Shown: positions 21,137 to 34,365, numbered from the stretch's first letter. The stretch is 64,000 nucleotides of DNA from Blastomussa wellsi (GCA_947652115.1 OX393570.1:6420710-6484709); one strand, 5' to 3'. Notes: generated from the sequence alone by a model not told the origin. Numbers and translations are program-made.

Positions 21137-23288
21137 GTAAGTGTGTCAGCATTCTTCATTCTCATTGTCTCTCGTGATATATTTTAACAAAGCTGTTGTC
21201 TCATACAGAAGGCAAACCAATAAGGTCAATCTTGTACGCCCTTCTTTTCGGTGCTTGATATTAAAATATATAGACCAAAATATGCGTTTACAGGGCTGAA
21301 AATAAGGGCCGCTCAAAGGACAATGTCTGGCCTGATTGGGCTTTAACCGGTCAAACTTTCGCACTGCCGGTCATGTTGCCCGGTCGCATTCGATCATATC
21401 AAGGAAATGAAGTTTCTGTGTTATTGTTTACTATCAGAATGCACCTCGCTAGAAAACTGAAATGAAAATAGATTCACAAGGAAAAAGACTTAAGGTTCAC
21501 AAACCGCAAGACTAAAGTTAAAAAGTTGTTCATTTTTCCCACCACGCAAACTAGTTTCAAAGCTCAGAAAAAAAGTAACAGGTATAAACTAAAACTTGTT
21601 CCATTTGCTATGTCATTTTCATTGATTATATGCAGCGTTATGTCTGGAAACACAAGCTGAAATTTTATTACCGAACGCAGAAGTGAACGTGAAAGCACAG
21701 GTAACCCAAGCTTCTTTGGGAACCGTCAACATGACTTTGCAGTAACGGCGTTATTATAAGAGTTTGTATGGGAATATAACGATCGCACAAAATACTTCAA
21801 AATGAGAAGAAAAATAATAAAATCGTCTTACCGGCCCTTTTGTGTCTATAACTTGTGTTTTTATGGCCTTTGGAAGCGTTTCAGAGCGATTCCAGTGGGT
21901 TTTAGCTTCTTTGTATTCCTCTCCATATATAATTCTCAAGGTAGGGCACTCGAGTTACGGAGCCCGGCAGATCGACTGAAGGAATCCAGCCACAAATTCG
22001 CCCGAAGGGATCCGCTCGCCTAAAGATTCCGCCTAGAGCAGCGCTAATAGATACTCTACACATTGCTTCTCTTCATGGGATGAAAACGTCCGCCAAGGAG
22101 CAATTTTAGGGAGCAAATCTCTCAAGGCTTTTCGATCAGCAGCCGTCCAAAGATGCGTTGACAGTGTGTTCCGTGTACTGACCGTTTAAAATTAGATTAG
22201 CGACCCGGACTTTGGATTCAAATTACCCGCGCACCCATTGTGAGAAGGGATAATATTCACAGCAAATCACGGCAACGGTTCGCCCGTACGCCTATATATG
22301 CTTCTACGCAGTCACGTGGACATATTCTCATTTTTGTTCAGTTCTTCATTAGATACAAACAGCCCAACTCTTTTTTAAGATGAGGTCAATTTCCGAAATA
22401 TTGAAATATTATTGTCGCCTGCACGCGCTATTCACCCCAACCGAACACAAAATATCTTCTAACACTCAGACCTCCATGAAACTAAACAGAGGAATTGCTA
22501 CCGCATCCTTTTTTCTGTTTGGTACCTCCTCACCTGAAGTGAGTTGAGTGAACCAAAATAGAAAAGAAACATGCCATGATGTTTGTTTGTATTCCTTCTT
22601 TACGTTTCCAAAAGAGAGAAACTGACTTCCCTTGCTTGGAAATAGTAAATAATCAGATTAGCGTTAATAGCAGCGTAACTTGCAGATCAAAATGCCGCTT
22701 CGGCGTGACTGCCCCGCCCCCCATTTTTATCAATTTCCCTAGGCCTGTCTTTTAAAGCGTGCTGCGCATCACAGGATATCCAGAGTCTGGATTTAAAGCG
22801 TAGCATAAAGTCACCCGACTATGCTGAAGGCATGCCCCACCTAGTCCCTCCCGTCGTCGCATTCTCCTGCGAAATATGTGGCGCGCGACGATGACCATAA
22901 AAAGTGAATTACATGGTTCTCCTATTTCTGTGCATGCAAGGTTTTCCTGTTATATGGTTATGGGGAACTTCGGGCTACATGAGCTCCCCTAATATTATCT
23001 CATAAGCAAACTTCATTCTTCCAAATATAGAAATTTAATTTTTTTAATCAAAGATACAGGTCAATTCATCGATTGTTATTCTAATTATGACACAAATGTT
23101 CTCCGAAAATGTTACCTCTATCAGGTGAAAGTTTACAACTTTCAACGTCATGGTCTTCGTAAACTTATACAACACCGAAATGTTTTCACTTACGTTCACA
23201 AGAACCGTAGTAAATGGTATATATAAATGGTTATATAAATGGTTATTATGATGGAAATTGGACACGTTTTTTAATTCACTTTTTAAAG

Positions 23289-23360
23289 GGATCTTAGCTA
23301 CAACAAAATAGAAGTGCTGCCTGAAGAAATATTCCAAAACCTACCATAAATATTTAGATT
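23289..23360 (+). pseudogene. Cassette 1 A exon, disabled
   Basis: Aligned with the working A exons but with three faults: the acceptor region reads TTTTTAAAG instead of TTTTTACAG, codon 17 after NLP is TAA, and the donor GT is lost (TTTAAGTATG in place of GTAAGTAT). Identical faults occur at 33187-33258, so they predate the block duplication. Must be skipped in any functional transcript. Confidence 0.8.
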
Positions 23361-23748
23361 TTTAAGTATGCATCTGGCAAGAATTTAAATTCGAGCAATT
23401 CCACAGGAAAAATGTCTTTGGAACTTCAATAAATAGGAAGTTATAAATTGCCAAAGTAAATGATTTATCAACGTTTACTTTCCCTTGCATGTTAGTGTTC
23501 CCCAACACTTACCTCTTTGAAGTGTAGCGTTTTCACTGTTTCGTAGTTTTAGAGTTTTCCTGATTTCAGTTCTGTGCGGATAACTCCAAATGAAATAACA
23601 ACATTATGTCAGGAAGACAGATACATTAGAAGTGTTGCTGTAGAGTAAACGCCTGGATATCAAACTGAGGCTGTGCATGTACCGTGCTTTTCTACCAAAC
23701 CCATTGCTGCATTAACATTGTTTTAAAACACCATACTACAGGCTTACA

Positions 23749-24173
23749 GGCGGCTTTCGACAAACGTCTATGAAATGAAAGAAAAACATGAAAGTTCGTG
23801 TCCCGAGCAGGATTCGAGCACGCGTCTTCCCGCGTACTAGTCGGGTGTGATCTCCACTCGGTTACTTACGTCTTTCCTGTCATTGTTTCTACGGCTTTCC
23901 TGGCTCAAATAATTTCTGTTCTATTTGTTACATCAGTAACCCTGATTGTCGGGAAAGGGCCATGAAACACAAATGTCTCGAATCAAAAATGGCCCTTGGA
24001 TTGGCCGCGTTCGATTTACTCACATCAATAAGCTGCCACGTCCCGAGTCTGGTTGCCCCAATGTTGTAGTGGATATCACGCCCGACTAGTATACAGGGAG
24101 ATGCAGGTTCGAATCCTGCTCATGAAACAAAGTTCTTCTTTCATTTCAGAAACGTGTGTCGAAAGCCGCCTAT
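23749..24173. repeat. Divergent pair of tRNA-like repeats forming a foldback (one per cassette)
   Basis: The left half read on the minus strand and the right half read on the plus strand each start with a tRNA-like segment (GTGGATATCACGCCCGACTA, then a B-box GGTTCGAATCC on the right, GCTCGAATCC on the left here) and continue into the same body (TTCTTTCATTTCA, ACGTGTGTCGAAAGCCGCC). The arms are about 115 bp, head to head, with about 190 bp between. Equivalent copies: 28789-29210, 33647-34069, 37742-38162, 42280-42700, 46911-47332, 48023-48444; a left arm alone at 27845-27937. They look like two inverted tRNA-derived SINE units. Confidence 0.6.
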
Positions 24174-24467
24174 AAGACTTTGCTGTCATTGTTTTTACGG
24201 CTTTTCTGGCTCAAATAATCTCTGTTCTACTTGCATGTTACTTGCATACAAAAAATCAAGGAAGGTCACCGAGCAAAATAAAATTAATTTTCAAGATAAA
24301 AACAAATGTTTGCACTTACTTCCACAAGAACCGTAGTAAATGGCATACATAAATGTTGTTATGAATGGACATGGAACACATTTTTTTCCTGTCGCCTAGC
24401 CTTTCAAATGCAAAAAGGCGTTCTCTTCATTAATGTTGCCTGATACATTTCTTCTCACTTTTTACAG

Positions 24468-24539
24468 ATATCTTAGCCACAATAAAATAGAAGTGCTGCC
24501 TCAAGAAATATTCCAAAACTTACCAACACTATTTATACT
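24468..24539 (+). CDS. Cassette 1 B exon: leucine-rich repeat
   Basis: 72 nt, phase 2-2, acceptor CACTTTTTACAG, donor GTAAGT. Starts YLSHNKIEVLPQEIFQNLP and ends TLFI before the junction leucine. Same B subtype as cassettes 3 and 4. Confidence 0.85.
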
Positions 24540-25400
24540 GTAAGTATGCATCTCGGTAAGAATTTAAATTCGAGCAATTCAACAGGAAAAAATGCCTTTA
24601 GAACTACAACAAAGAGGACTAGTTTTTTCATTCAATCCTCTGATGTCAGTGAGCAAACTAAAAGCAAAATGCTAATTATGCGAGATCAACTGCGTGTGGT
24701 GTAATTATTCACGTCATCAGTATGGAGTTTTCGGAGGTAAATCGCAGACGTCCGTTTTGCCTCTCGGGCCGGGAGCGAAGAAGGGAAGCTGTATTTGCAG
24801 GCTAGCCGCCTATAAGTTTTTTACTTCTTTCCTGTCATTGTTCCTACGGCTTCCTGGCATGTTGGTTGCATCGGTACAAAAAATCAAGGAAGGTCGCAAG
24901 TGTTTTACGTGCGTTTCATTTCCGGCTTCCATATTTCATTTGTAGCGTGCGCATCTTTAATGAAATGTATTTCCCAAACAACTGTTGGGCATGTGCGCAG
25001 CGGAAAACCTTCTCGAGATATGGCATAGTTCATACCGAAATATTACTCATACCAATTGAACGCAGGTATTTTTCAACAAATACTTCTGACTGGGTTATTG
25101 GTCGCTTTTTTTTTCAAAACTTGCACTTTATATTTAATGTGAATCTGAGGCGACTATTTCTTTGTCGTTTTCACTTCCTCAATATGTTTGGAAAAGCACT
25201 GTAAATGTAAAAAATTTGCTTGAAAAATATTCGAGTGATTTTAAGGGGTCTAAAGTGCGGTTTTTTGTATTTATTTTTATTGATTTCGTCGATTAATTGA
25301 AGTTACTATAGTCAGGATATCCTTATTTCCTAAATGGTAGTGTTAGCAGGTCTCTTTTGTACGCCCTGGCAAAACTCCAACAGTGTCTCTTCTCTCGCAG

Positions 25401-25472
25401 GGAGCTGGGATCGAATGACATCCGCATTGTGCATAAAGGGATATTCTCCAATCTACCGGAACTCTCGGACTT
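25401..25472 (+). CDS. Cassette 1 C exon: leucine-rich repeat
   Basis: 72 nt, phase 2-2, acceptor CTTCTCTCGCAG, donor GTGAGT. Reads ELGSNDIRIVHKGIFSNLPE then LSD. Copy-specific residues are the final SD. Confidence 0.85.
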
Positions 25473-26243
25473 GTGAGTTTGTTACATTTCTTTCATTTAA
25501 TTTCTTAAAAGACGTTTGCAACACGTTCTGTATTGCGCGCAAGAGATTATCATCAAAAATGAATAAAAAGTTTGTCATTTATGGAAACTCTCTCACATAG
25601 AAATTTATTTGTAATTAATTTTACACGACCCTACAAGCTTTTAGCTTTAAGTCTTTTCGTGTTTAAATAAAGGATATACACGTATGTATGCGTGAATAAT
25701 GATTCTTTTCGCTAGAATTTTCATTGCGTTTGACGCTTTGAATTGACGTTATAACTTTAATTCAATGAAACCTTAAAGGGGTATTGTCACGATGATTTTG
25801 GAGTGTTCAGATCAATTCTGTGCTTAAGTCATTGCTTCATAACTTTATTCAAACAAAAAAAAATGCTTCTGCAGAATTGCCAAGAAGATATCAAATGAAA
25901 ATTTAGCAGGGAGAGCAAACCACAACAGTCGGTTTTTTATTTTTTCAGGTATTGGCGTGAAAATTTGAAAAAAAGTGGCACTTTCTTTTCGATTTTCAAT
26001 CCACTTCTATCCTAGCCATCTTTAACAAAGACGGTCAATAGTTTCAATGCAGTAATATAGTCACTCAAGTTAAAAAGTTGTTCATTTTTCCCACTACGCA
26101 AACTAGTTTCAAAGCTCAGAAAAAAAGTAACGGTATAAATTAAAACTTGTTCCATTTGCTATGTCATTTTCATTGATTATATGCAGCGTTATGTCTGGAA
26201 ACACAAGCTGAAATTTTATTACCGAACGCAGAAGTGAACGTGA

Positions 26244-26256
26244 AAGGAGATGGAGT
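26244..26256 (+). other. Junction of a 445-bp deletion in the C-to-A intron (cassette 1/2)
   Basis: In cassettes 3, 5 and 6 and before cassette 1 the sequence GTGAAAGCAC...GCAGCCGTCCAAAGATGCG contains about 450 bp; here GTGAAAG is joined through GAGATGGAG to TCCAAAGATGCG. The same junction occurs at 36139-36152. Confidence 0.75.
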
Positions 26257-27386
26257 CCAAAGATGCGTTGACAGTGTGTTCCGTGTACTGACCGTTTAAA
26301 ATTAGATTAGCGACCCGGACTTTGGATTCAAATTACCCGCGCACCCATTGTGAGAAGGGATAATATTCACAGCAAATCACGGCAACGGTTCGCCCGTACG
26401 CCTATATATGCTTCTACGCAGTCACGTGGACATATTCTCATTTTTGTTTAGTTCTTCATTAGATACAAACAGCCTAACTCTTTTTTAAGATGAGGTCAAT
26501 TTCCGAAATATTGAAATATTATTGTCGCCTGCACGCGCTATTCACCCCAACCGAACACAAAATATCTTCTAACACTCAGTCCTCCATGTAACTAAACAGA
26601 GGAATTGCTACCGCATCCTTTTTTCTGTTTGGTTCCTCCTCACCTGAAGTGAGTTGAGTGAACCAAAATAGAAAAGAAACATGCCATGATGTTTGTTTGT
26701 ATTCCTTCTTTACGTTTCCAAAAGAGAGAAACTGACTTCCCTTGCTTGGAAATAGTAAATAATCAGATTAGCGTTAATAGCAGCGTAACTTGCAGATCAA
26801 AATGCCGCTTAGGCGTGACTGCCCCGCCCCCCATTTTTATCAATTTCCCTAGGCCTGTCTTTTAAAGCGTGCTGCGCATCACAGGATATCCAGAGTCTGG
26901 ATTTAAAGCGTAGCATAAAGTCACCCGACTATGCTGAAGGCATGCCCCACCTAGTCCCTCCCGTCGTCGCATTCTCCTGCGAAATATGTGGCGCGCGACG
27001 ATGACCATAAAAAGTGAATTACATGGTTCTCCTATTTCTGTGCATGCAAGGTTTTCCTGTTATATGGTTATGGGAAACTTCGGGCTACATGAGCTCCCCT
27101 AATATTATCTCATAAGCAAACTTCATTCTTCCAAATATAGAAATTTAATTTTTTTAATCAAAGATACAGGTCAATTCATCGATTCTTATTCTAATTATGA
27201 CACAAATGTTCTCCGAAAATGTTACCTCTATCAGGTGAAAGTTTACAACTTTCAACGTCATGGTTTTCGTAAACTTATACATCACCGAAATGTTTTCACT
27301 TACGTTCACAAGAACCGTAGTAAATGGTATATATAAATGGTTATTATGATGGCAATTGGAAACGTTTTTTACTTCACTTTTTACAG

Positions 27387-27458
27387 GGGTCTTAGCCACA
27401 ATAAAAAAGAAGTGATGCCTGAAGAAATATTCCAAAACTTACCATCACTATCTCTATT
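27387..27458 (+). CDS. Cassette 2 first A exon: leucine-rich repeat with I-to-K change
   Basis: 72 nt, phase 2-2, acceptor CTTTTTACAG, donor GTAAGT. Starts GLSHNKKEVMPEEIFQNLPS and ends LSL. The consensus isoleucine in HNKIEVLP is lysine here and the leucine is methionine; a lysine at a buried LRR position could weaken this repeat. Confidence 0.8.
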
Positions 27459-28328
27459 GTAAGTATACATCTGGCAAGAATTCAAATTCGAGCAATTCCA
27501 CAGGAAAAATGTCTTTGGAACTTCAATAAATAGGAAGTTATAAATTGCCAAAGTAAATGATTTATCAACGTTTACTTTCCCTTGCATGTTAGTGTTCCCC
27601 AACACTTACCTCTTTGAAGTGTAGCGATTTCACTCTTTCGTAGTTTTAGAGTTTTCCTGATTTCAGTTCTGTGCGGATAACTCCAAATGAAATAACAACA
27701 TTATGTCACGAAGACAGATACATTAGAAGTGTTGCTGTAGAGTAAACGCCTGGATATCAAACTGAGGCTGTGCATATACCGTGCTTTTCTACCAAACCCA
27801 ATGCTGCATTAACATTGTGTTAAAACACCACAATACAGGCTTACAGGCGGCTTTCGACAAACGTCTATGAAATGAAAGAAAAACTTGAAAGTTCGTGTCC
27901 CGAGCAGGATTCGAGCACGCGTCTCCCCGCGTACTATGACGATGACCATAAAAAGTGAATTACATGGTTCTCCTATTTCTGTGCATGCAAGGTTTTCCTG
28001 TTATATGGTTATGGGGAAATTCGGGCTACATGAGCTCCCCTAATATTATCTCATAAGCAAACTTCATTCTTCCAAATATAGAAATTTATTTTTTTTTAAT
28101 CAAAGATACAGGTCAATTCATCGATTCTTATTCTAATTATGACACAAATGTTCTCCGAAAATGTTACCTCTATCAGGTGAAAGTTTACAACTTTGAACGT
28201 CATGGTCTTCGTAAACTTATACAACACCGAAATGTTTTCACTTACGTTCACAAGAACCGTAGTAAATGGCATATATAAATGGTTATTATGATGGAAATTG
28301 GACACGTTTTTTACTTCACTTTTTACAG

Positions 28329-28400
28329 GGGTCTTAGCTACAATAAAATAGAAGTGCTGCCTGAAGAAATATTCCAAAACTTACCATCTTTATCTCTATT
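28329..28400 (+). CDS. Cassette 2 second A exon: leucine-rich repeat
   Basis: 72 nt, phase 2-2, acceptor TTTTTACAG, donor GTAAGT. GLSYNKIEVLPEEIFQNLPS then LSL. Unlike its tandem partner it keeps the consensus isoleucine and leucine. Confidence 0.85.
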
Positions 28401-29818
28401 GTAAGTATACATCTGGCAAGAATTCAAATTCGAGAAATTCCACAGGAAAAATGCCTTTGGAACTTCAATAAATAGGAAGTTATAAATTGCCAAAGTAAAT
28501 GATTTATCAACGTTTACTTTCCCTTGCATGTTAGTGTTCCCCAACACTTACCTCTTTGAAGTGTAGCGATTTCTCTCTTTCGTGGTTTTAGAGTTTTCCT
28601 CATTTCAGTTCTGTGCGGATAACTCCAAATGAAATAACAACATTATGTCACGAAGACAGATACATTAGAAGTGTTGCTGTAGAGTAAACGCCTGGATATC
28701 AAACTGAGGCTGTTCATGTACCGTGCTTTTCTACCAAACCCATTGCTGCATTAACATTGTTTTAAAACACCATACTACAGGCTTACAGGCGGCTTTCGAC
28801 AAACGTCTATGAAATGAAAGAAAAACTTGAAAGTTCGTGTCCCAAGCAGGATTCGAACACGCGTCTCCCCGCGTACTAGTCGGGTGTGATTTCCACTCGG
28901 TTACTTACGTCTTTCCTGTCATTGTTTCTACGGCTTTCCTGGCTCAAATAATTTCTGTTCTATTTGTTACATCAGTAACCCTGATTGTCAGGAAAGGGCC
29001 ATAAAACACAAATGTCTCGAATCCAAAATGCCCCTTGGATTGGCCGCGTTCGATTTACTCACATCAATAAGTTGCCACGTCCCGAGTCTGGTTGCCCCAA
29101 TGTTGTAGTGGATATCACGCCCGACTAGTATACAGGGAGATGCGGGTTCAAATCCTGCTCGTGAAACAAAGTTCTTCTTTCATTTCAGAGACGTGTGTCG
29201 AAAGCCGCCTATAAGACTTTGCTGTCATTGTTTTTACGGCTTTTCTGGCTCAAATAATCTCTGTTCTATTTCACGGTTACATCAGTAACCCTGATTGTCG
29301 GGAAAGGGCCATGAAACACAAATGTCTCGAATCCAAAATGCCCCTTGGATTGGCCGCGTTCGATTTACTCACTTCAATAAGTTGCCACGTCCCGAGTCTG
29401 GTTGCCCCAATGTTGTAGTGGATATCACGCCCGACTAGTATACAGGGAGATGCGGGTTCAAATCTTGCTCGTGAAACAAAGTTCTTCTTTCATTTCAGAG
29501 ACGTGTGTCGAAAGCCGCCTATAAGACTTTGCTGTCATTGTTTTTACGGCTTTTCTGGCTCAAATAATCTCTGTTCTACTTGCATGCTACTTGCATACAA
29601 AAAATCAAGGAAGGTCCCCGAGCAAAATAAAATTAATTTTCAAGATAAAAACAAATGTTTGCACTTACTTCCACAAGAACCGTAGTAAATGGCATACATA
29701 AATGTTGTTATGAATGGACATGGAACACATCTTTTTCCTATCGCCTAGCCTTTCAAGTGCAAAAAAACGTTCTCTCTTTATTAATGTTGCCTGATACATT
29801 TCTTCTCACTTTTTACAG

Positions 29819-29890
29819 AGATCTTAGCCACAATAAAATAGAAGTGCTGCCTCAAGAAATATTCCAAAACTTACCATTGCTATATAGATT
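29819..29890 (+). CDS. Cassette 2 B exon: leucine-rich repeat (YRL subtype)
   Basis: 72 nt, phase 2-2, acceptor CTTTTTACAG, donor GTAAGT. DLSHNKIEVLPQEIFQNLP then LLYR. First residue D and last residues LYR distinguish it, together with 43000, from the YLS...LFI subtype. Confidence 0.85.
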
Positions 29891-30753
29891 GTAAGTATGC
29901 ATCTGGCAAGAATTTAAATTCGAGCAATTCCACAGAAAAATGTCTTTAGAACTAACACAAAGAGGACTAGTTTTTTCATTTAATCCTCTGATGTCAGTGG
30001 GCAAACTGAAAGCAAAATGCTAATTATGCGAGATCAACTGCGTGTGGTGTAATTATTCACGTCATCAGTATGGAATTTTCGGAGGTAAATCGCAGACGTC
30101 CGTTTTGCGAAACGCCTCTCGGGCCGGGAGCGAAGAAGGGAAGCTGTATTTGCAGGCTAGCCGCCTATAAGTTTTTTACTTCTTTCCTGTCATTGTTCCT
30201 ACGGCTTCCTGGCATGTTGGTTGCATCGGTGCAAAAAATCAAGGAACGTCGCAAGTGTTTTACGCGCGTTTCATTTCCGGCTTCCATATTTCATTTGGTA
30301 GGGTGCGCATCTTTAATGAAATGTATATCCCAAACTGTTGGGCATGTGCGCAGCGGAAAACCTTCTCGAGATATGGCATAGTTCATACCGAAATATTACT
30401 CATACCAATTGAACGCAGGTATTTTTCAACAAATACTTCTGACTGGGTTATTGGTCGCTTTTTTTTTCAAAACTTGCACTTTATAATTAAAGTGCATCTG
30501 AGGCGACTTTTTCTTTGTCGTTTTCACTTCCTCAATATGTTTGGAAAAGCACTGTAAATGTAAAATATTTGCTGGAAAAATATTCGAGTGATTTTAAGGG
30601 GTCTAAAGTGCGGTTTTTTGTATTTATTTTTATTTATTTCGTCGATTAATTGAAGTTACTATAGTCAGGATATACTTATTTCCTAAATGGTAGTGTTAGC
30701 AGGTCTCTTTTGTACGCCCTGGCAAAACTCCAACAGTGTCTCTTCTCTCGCAG

Positions 30754-30825
30754 GGAGCTGTCATCGAATGACATCCGCATTGTGCATAAAGGGATATTCT
30801 CCAAGCTACCGGAACTCTGGGCCTT
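30754..30825 (+). CDS. Cassette 2 C exon: leucine-rich repeat
   Basis: 72 nt, phase 2-2, acceptor CTTCTCTCGCAG, donor GTGAGT. ELSSNDIRIVHKGIFSKLPE then LWA. Differs from other C copies at the fourth residue (S for G), N to K before LP, and the end. Confidence 0.85.
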
Positions 30826-33186
30826 GTGAGTTTGTTACATTTCTTTCATTTAATTTCTTAAAAGACGTTTGCAACACGTTCTGTATTGCGCGCAAGAGAT
30901 TATCATCAAAAATGAATAAAAAGATTGTCATTTATTGTCACTCTCTCACATAGAAATTTATTTGTAATTAATTTTACACGACCCCACAAGCTTTTAGCTT
31001 TAAGTCTTTTCGTGTTTAAATAAAGGATATACACGTATGTATGCGTGAATACTGATTCTTTTCGCTAGAATTTTCATTGCGTTTGACGCTTTGAATTGAC
31101 GTTATAACTTTAATTCAATGAAACCTTAAAGGGGTATTGTAACGATGATTTTGGAGTGTTCAGATCAATTCTGTGCTTAAGTCATTGCTTCATAACTTTA
31201 TTCAAACAAAAAAAATGCTTCTGCAGAATTGCCAAGAACATATCAAATGAAAATTTAGCAGGGAGAGCAAACCACAACAGTCGGTTTCCTATTTTTTCAG
31301 GTATTGGCGTGAAAATTTGAAAAAAAAAGTGGCAATTTCTTTTCGATTTTCAATCCACTTCTATCCTAGCCATCTTTAACAAAGACGGTCAATAGTTTCA
31401 ATACAGTAATATAGTCACTCATGTTAAAAAGTTGTTCATTTTTCCCACTACGCAAACTAGTTTCAAAGCTCAGAAAAAAAGTAACAGGTATAAATTAAAA
31501 CTTGTTCCATTTGCTATGTCATTTTCATTGATTATATGCAGCGTTATGTCTGGAAACAATTTTATTACCGAACGCAGAAGTGAACGTGAAAGCACAGGTA
31601 ACCCAAGCTTCTTTGGGAACCGTCAACATGACTTTGCAGTAACGGCGTTATTATAAGAGTTTGTATGGGAATATAACGATCGCACAAAATACTTGAAAAT
31701 GAGAAGAAAAATAATAAAATCGACTTACCTGCCCTTTTGTGTCTATAACTTGTGTTTTTATGGCCTTTGAAGGCGTTTCAGAGCGATTCCAGTGGGTTTT
31801 AGCTTCTCTGTATTCCTCTCCATATATAATTCTCAACGTAGAGCACTCGAGTTACGGAGCCCGGCAGATCGACTGAAGGAATCCAGCCATAAATTCGCCC
31901 GAAGGGATCCGCTCGCCTAAAGATTCCGCCTAGGGCAGCGCTAATAGATACTCTACACATTGCTTCTCTTCATAGGATTAAAACGTCCGCCAAGGAGCAA
32001 TTTTAGGGAGCAAATCTCTCAAGGCTTTTCGATCAGCAGCCGTCCAAAGATGCGTTGACAGTGTGTTCCGTGTACTGACCGTTTAAAATTAGATTAGCGA
32101 CCCGGACTTTGGATTCAAATTACCCGCGCACCCATTGTGAGAAGGGATAATATTCACAGCAAATCACGGCAACGGTTCGCCCGTACGCCTATATATGCTT
32201 CTACGCAGTCACGTGGACATATTCTCATTTTTGTTCAGTTCTTCATTAGATACAAACAGCCCAACTCTTTTTTAAGATGAGGTCAATTTCCGAAATATTG
32301 AAATATTATTGTCGCCTGCACGCGCTATTCACCCCAACCGAACACAAAATATCTTCTAACACTCAGTCCTCCATGTAACTAAACAGAGGAATTGCTACCG
32401 CATCCTTTTTTCTGTTTGGTACCTCCTCACCTGAAGTGAGTTGAGTGAACCAAAATAGAAAAGAAACATGCCATGATGTTTGTTTGTATTCCTTCTTTAC
32501 GTTTCCAAAAGAGAGAAACTGACTTCCCTTGCTTGGAAATAGTAAATAATCAGATTAGCGTTAATAGCAGCGTAACTTGCAGATCAAAATGCCGCTTGGG
32601 CGTGACTGCCCCGCCCCCCATTTTTATCAATTTCCCTAGGCCTGTCTTTTAAAGCGTGCTGCTCATCACAGGATATCCAGAGTCTGGATTTAAAGCGTAG
32701 CAAAAAGTCACCCGACTATGCTGAAGGCATGCCCCACCTAGTACCTCCCGTCGTCGCATTCTCCTGCGAAATATGTGGCGCGCGACGATGACCATAAAAA
32801 GTGAATTACATGGTTCTCCTATTTCTGTGCATGCAAGGTTTTCCTGTTATATGGTTATGGGGAACTTCGGGCTACATGAGCTCCCCTAATATTATCTCAT
32901 AAGCAAACTTCATTCTTCCAAATATAGAAATTTAATTTTTTTTAATCAAAGATACAGGTCAATTCATCGATTGTTATTCTAATTATGACACAAATGTTCT
33001 CCGAAAATGTTACCTCTATCAGGTGAAAGTTTACAACATTCAACGTCATGGTCTTCGTAAACTTATACAACACCGAAATGTTTTCACTTACGTTCACAAG
33101 AACCGTAGTAAATGGTATATATAAACGTATATATAAATGGTTATTATGATGGAAATTGGACACGTTTTTTACTTCACTTTTTAAAG

Positions 33187-33258
33187 GGATCTTAGCTACA
33201 ATAAAATAGAAGTGCTGCCTGAAGAAATATTCCAAAACCTACCATAAATATTTAGATT
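33187..33258 (+). pseudogene. Cassette 3 A exon, disabled
   Basis: Carries the same TTTTTAAAG acceptor region, in-frame TAA after NLP, and lost donor as the copy at 23289, 9898 bp upstream. Part of the duplicated two-cassette block. Confidence 0.8.
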
Positions 33259-34365
33259 TTTAAGTATGCATCTGGCAAGAATTTAAATTCGAGCAATTCC
33301 ACAGGAAAAATGTCTTTGGAACTTCAATAAATAGGAAGTTATAAATTGCCAAAGTAAATGATTTATCAACGTTTACTTTCCCTTGCATGTTAGTGTTCCC
33401 CAACACTTACCTCTTTGAAGTGTAGCGATTTCACTCTTTCGTAGTTTTAGAGTTTTCCTGATTTCAGTTCTGTGCGGATAACTCCAAATGAAATAACAAC
33501 ATTATGTCACGAAGACAGATACATTAGAAGTGTTGCTGTAGAGTAAACGCCTGGATATCAAACTGAGGCTGTGCATGTACCGTGCTTTTCTACCAAACCC
33601 ATTGCTGCATTAACATTGTTTTAAAACACCATACTACAGGCTTACAGGCGGCTTTCGACAAACGTCTATGAAATGAAAGAAAAACTTGAAAGTTCGTGTC
33701 CCGAGCAGGATTCGAGCACGCGTCTTCCCTCGTACTAGTCGGGTGTGATCTCCACTCGGTTACTTACGTCTTTCCTGTCATTGTTTCTACGGCTTTCCTG
33801 GCTCAAATAATTTCTGTTCTATTTGTTACATCAGTAACCCTGATTGTCGGGAAAGGGCCATGAAACACAAATGTCTCGAATCAAAAATGGCCCTTGGATT
33901 GGCCGCGTTCGATTTACTCACATCAATAAGCTGCCACGTCCCGAGTCTGGTTGCCCCAATGTTGTAGTGGATATCACGCCCGACTAGTATACAGGGAGAT
34001 GCAGGTTCGAATCCTGCTCATGAAACAAAGTTCTTCTTTCATTTCAGAAACGTGTGTCGAAAGCCGCCTATAAGACTTTGCTGTCATTGTTTTTACGGCT
34101 TTTCTGGCTCAAATAATCTCTGTTCTACTTGCATGTTACTTGCATACAAAAAATCAAGGAAGGTCACCGAGCAAAATAAAATTAATTTTCAAGATAAAAA
34201 CAAATGTTTGCACTTACTTCCACAAGAACCGTAGTAAATGGCATACATAAATGTTGTTATGAATGGACATGGAACACATTTTTTTCCTGTCGCCTAGCCT
34301 TTCAAATGCAAAAAGGCGTTCTCTTCATTAATGTTGCCTGATACATTTCTTCTCACTTTTTACAG

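Larger units (their letters stand above)
26997..28880 (+). repeat. Tandem duplication of 942 bp carrying an extra A exon
   Basis: The A-exon region is present twice in cassette 2 (exons 27387 and 28329, 942 bp apart). The junction near 27937 joins GCGTACTA, inside a tRNA-like left arm, to TGACGATGACCATAAAAAG, with only a few shared bases. The adjacent right half of the tRNA-like foldback is also duplicated (about 28974-29216 and 29278-29520, roughly 304 bp apart). Confidence 0.75.
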
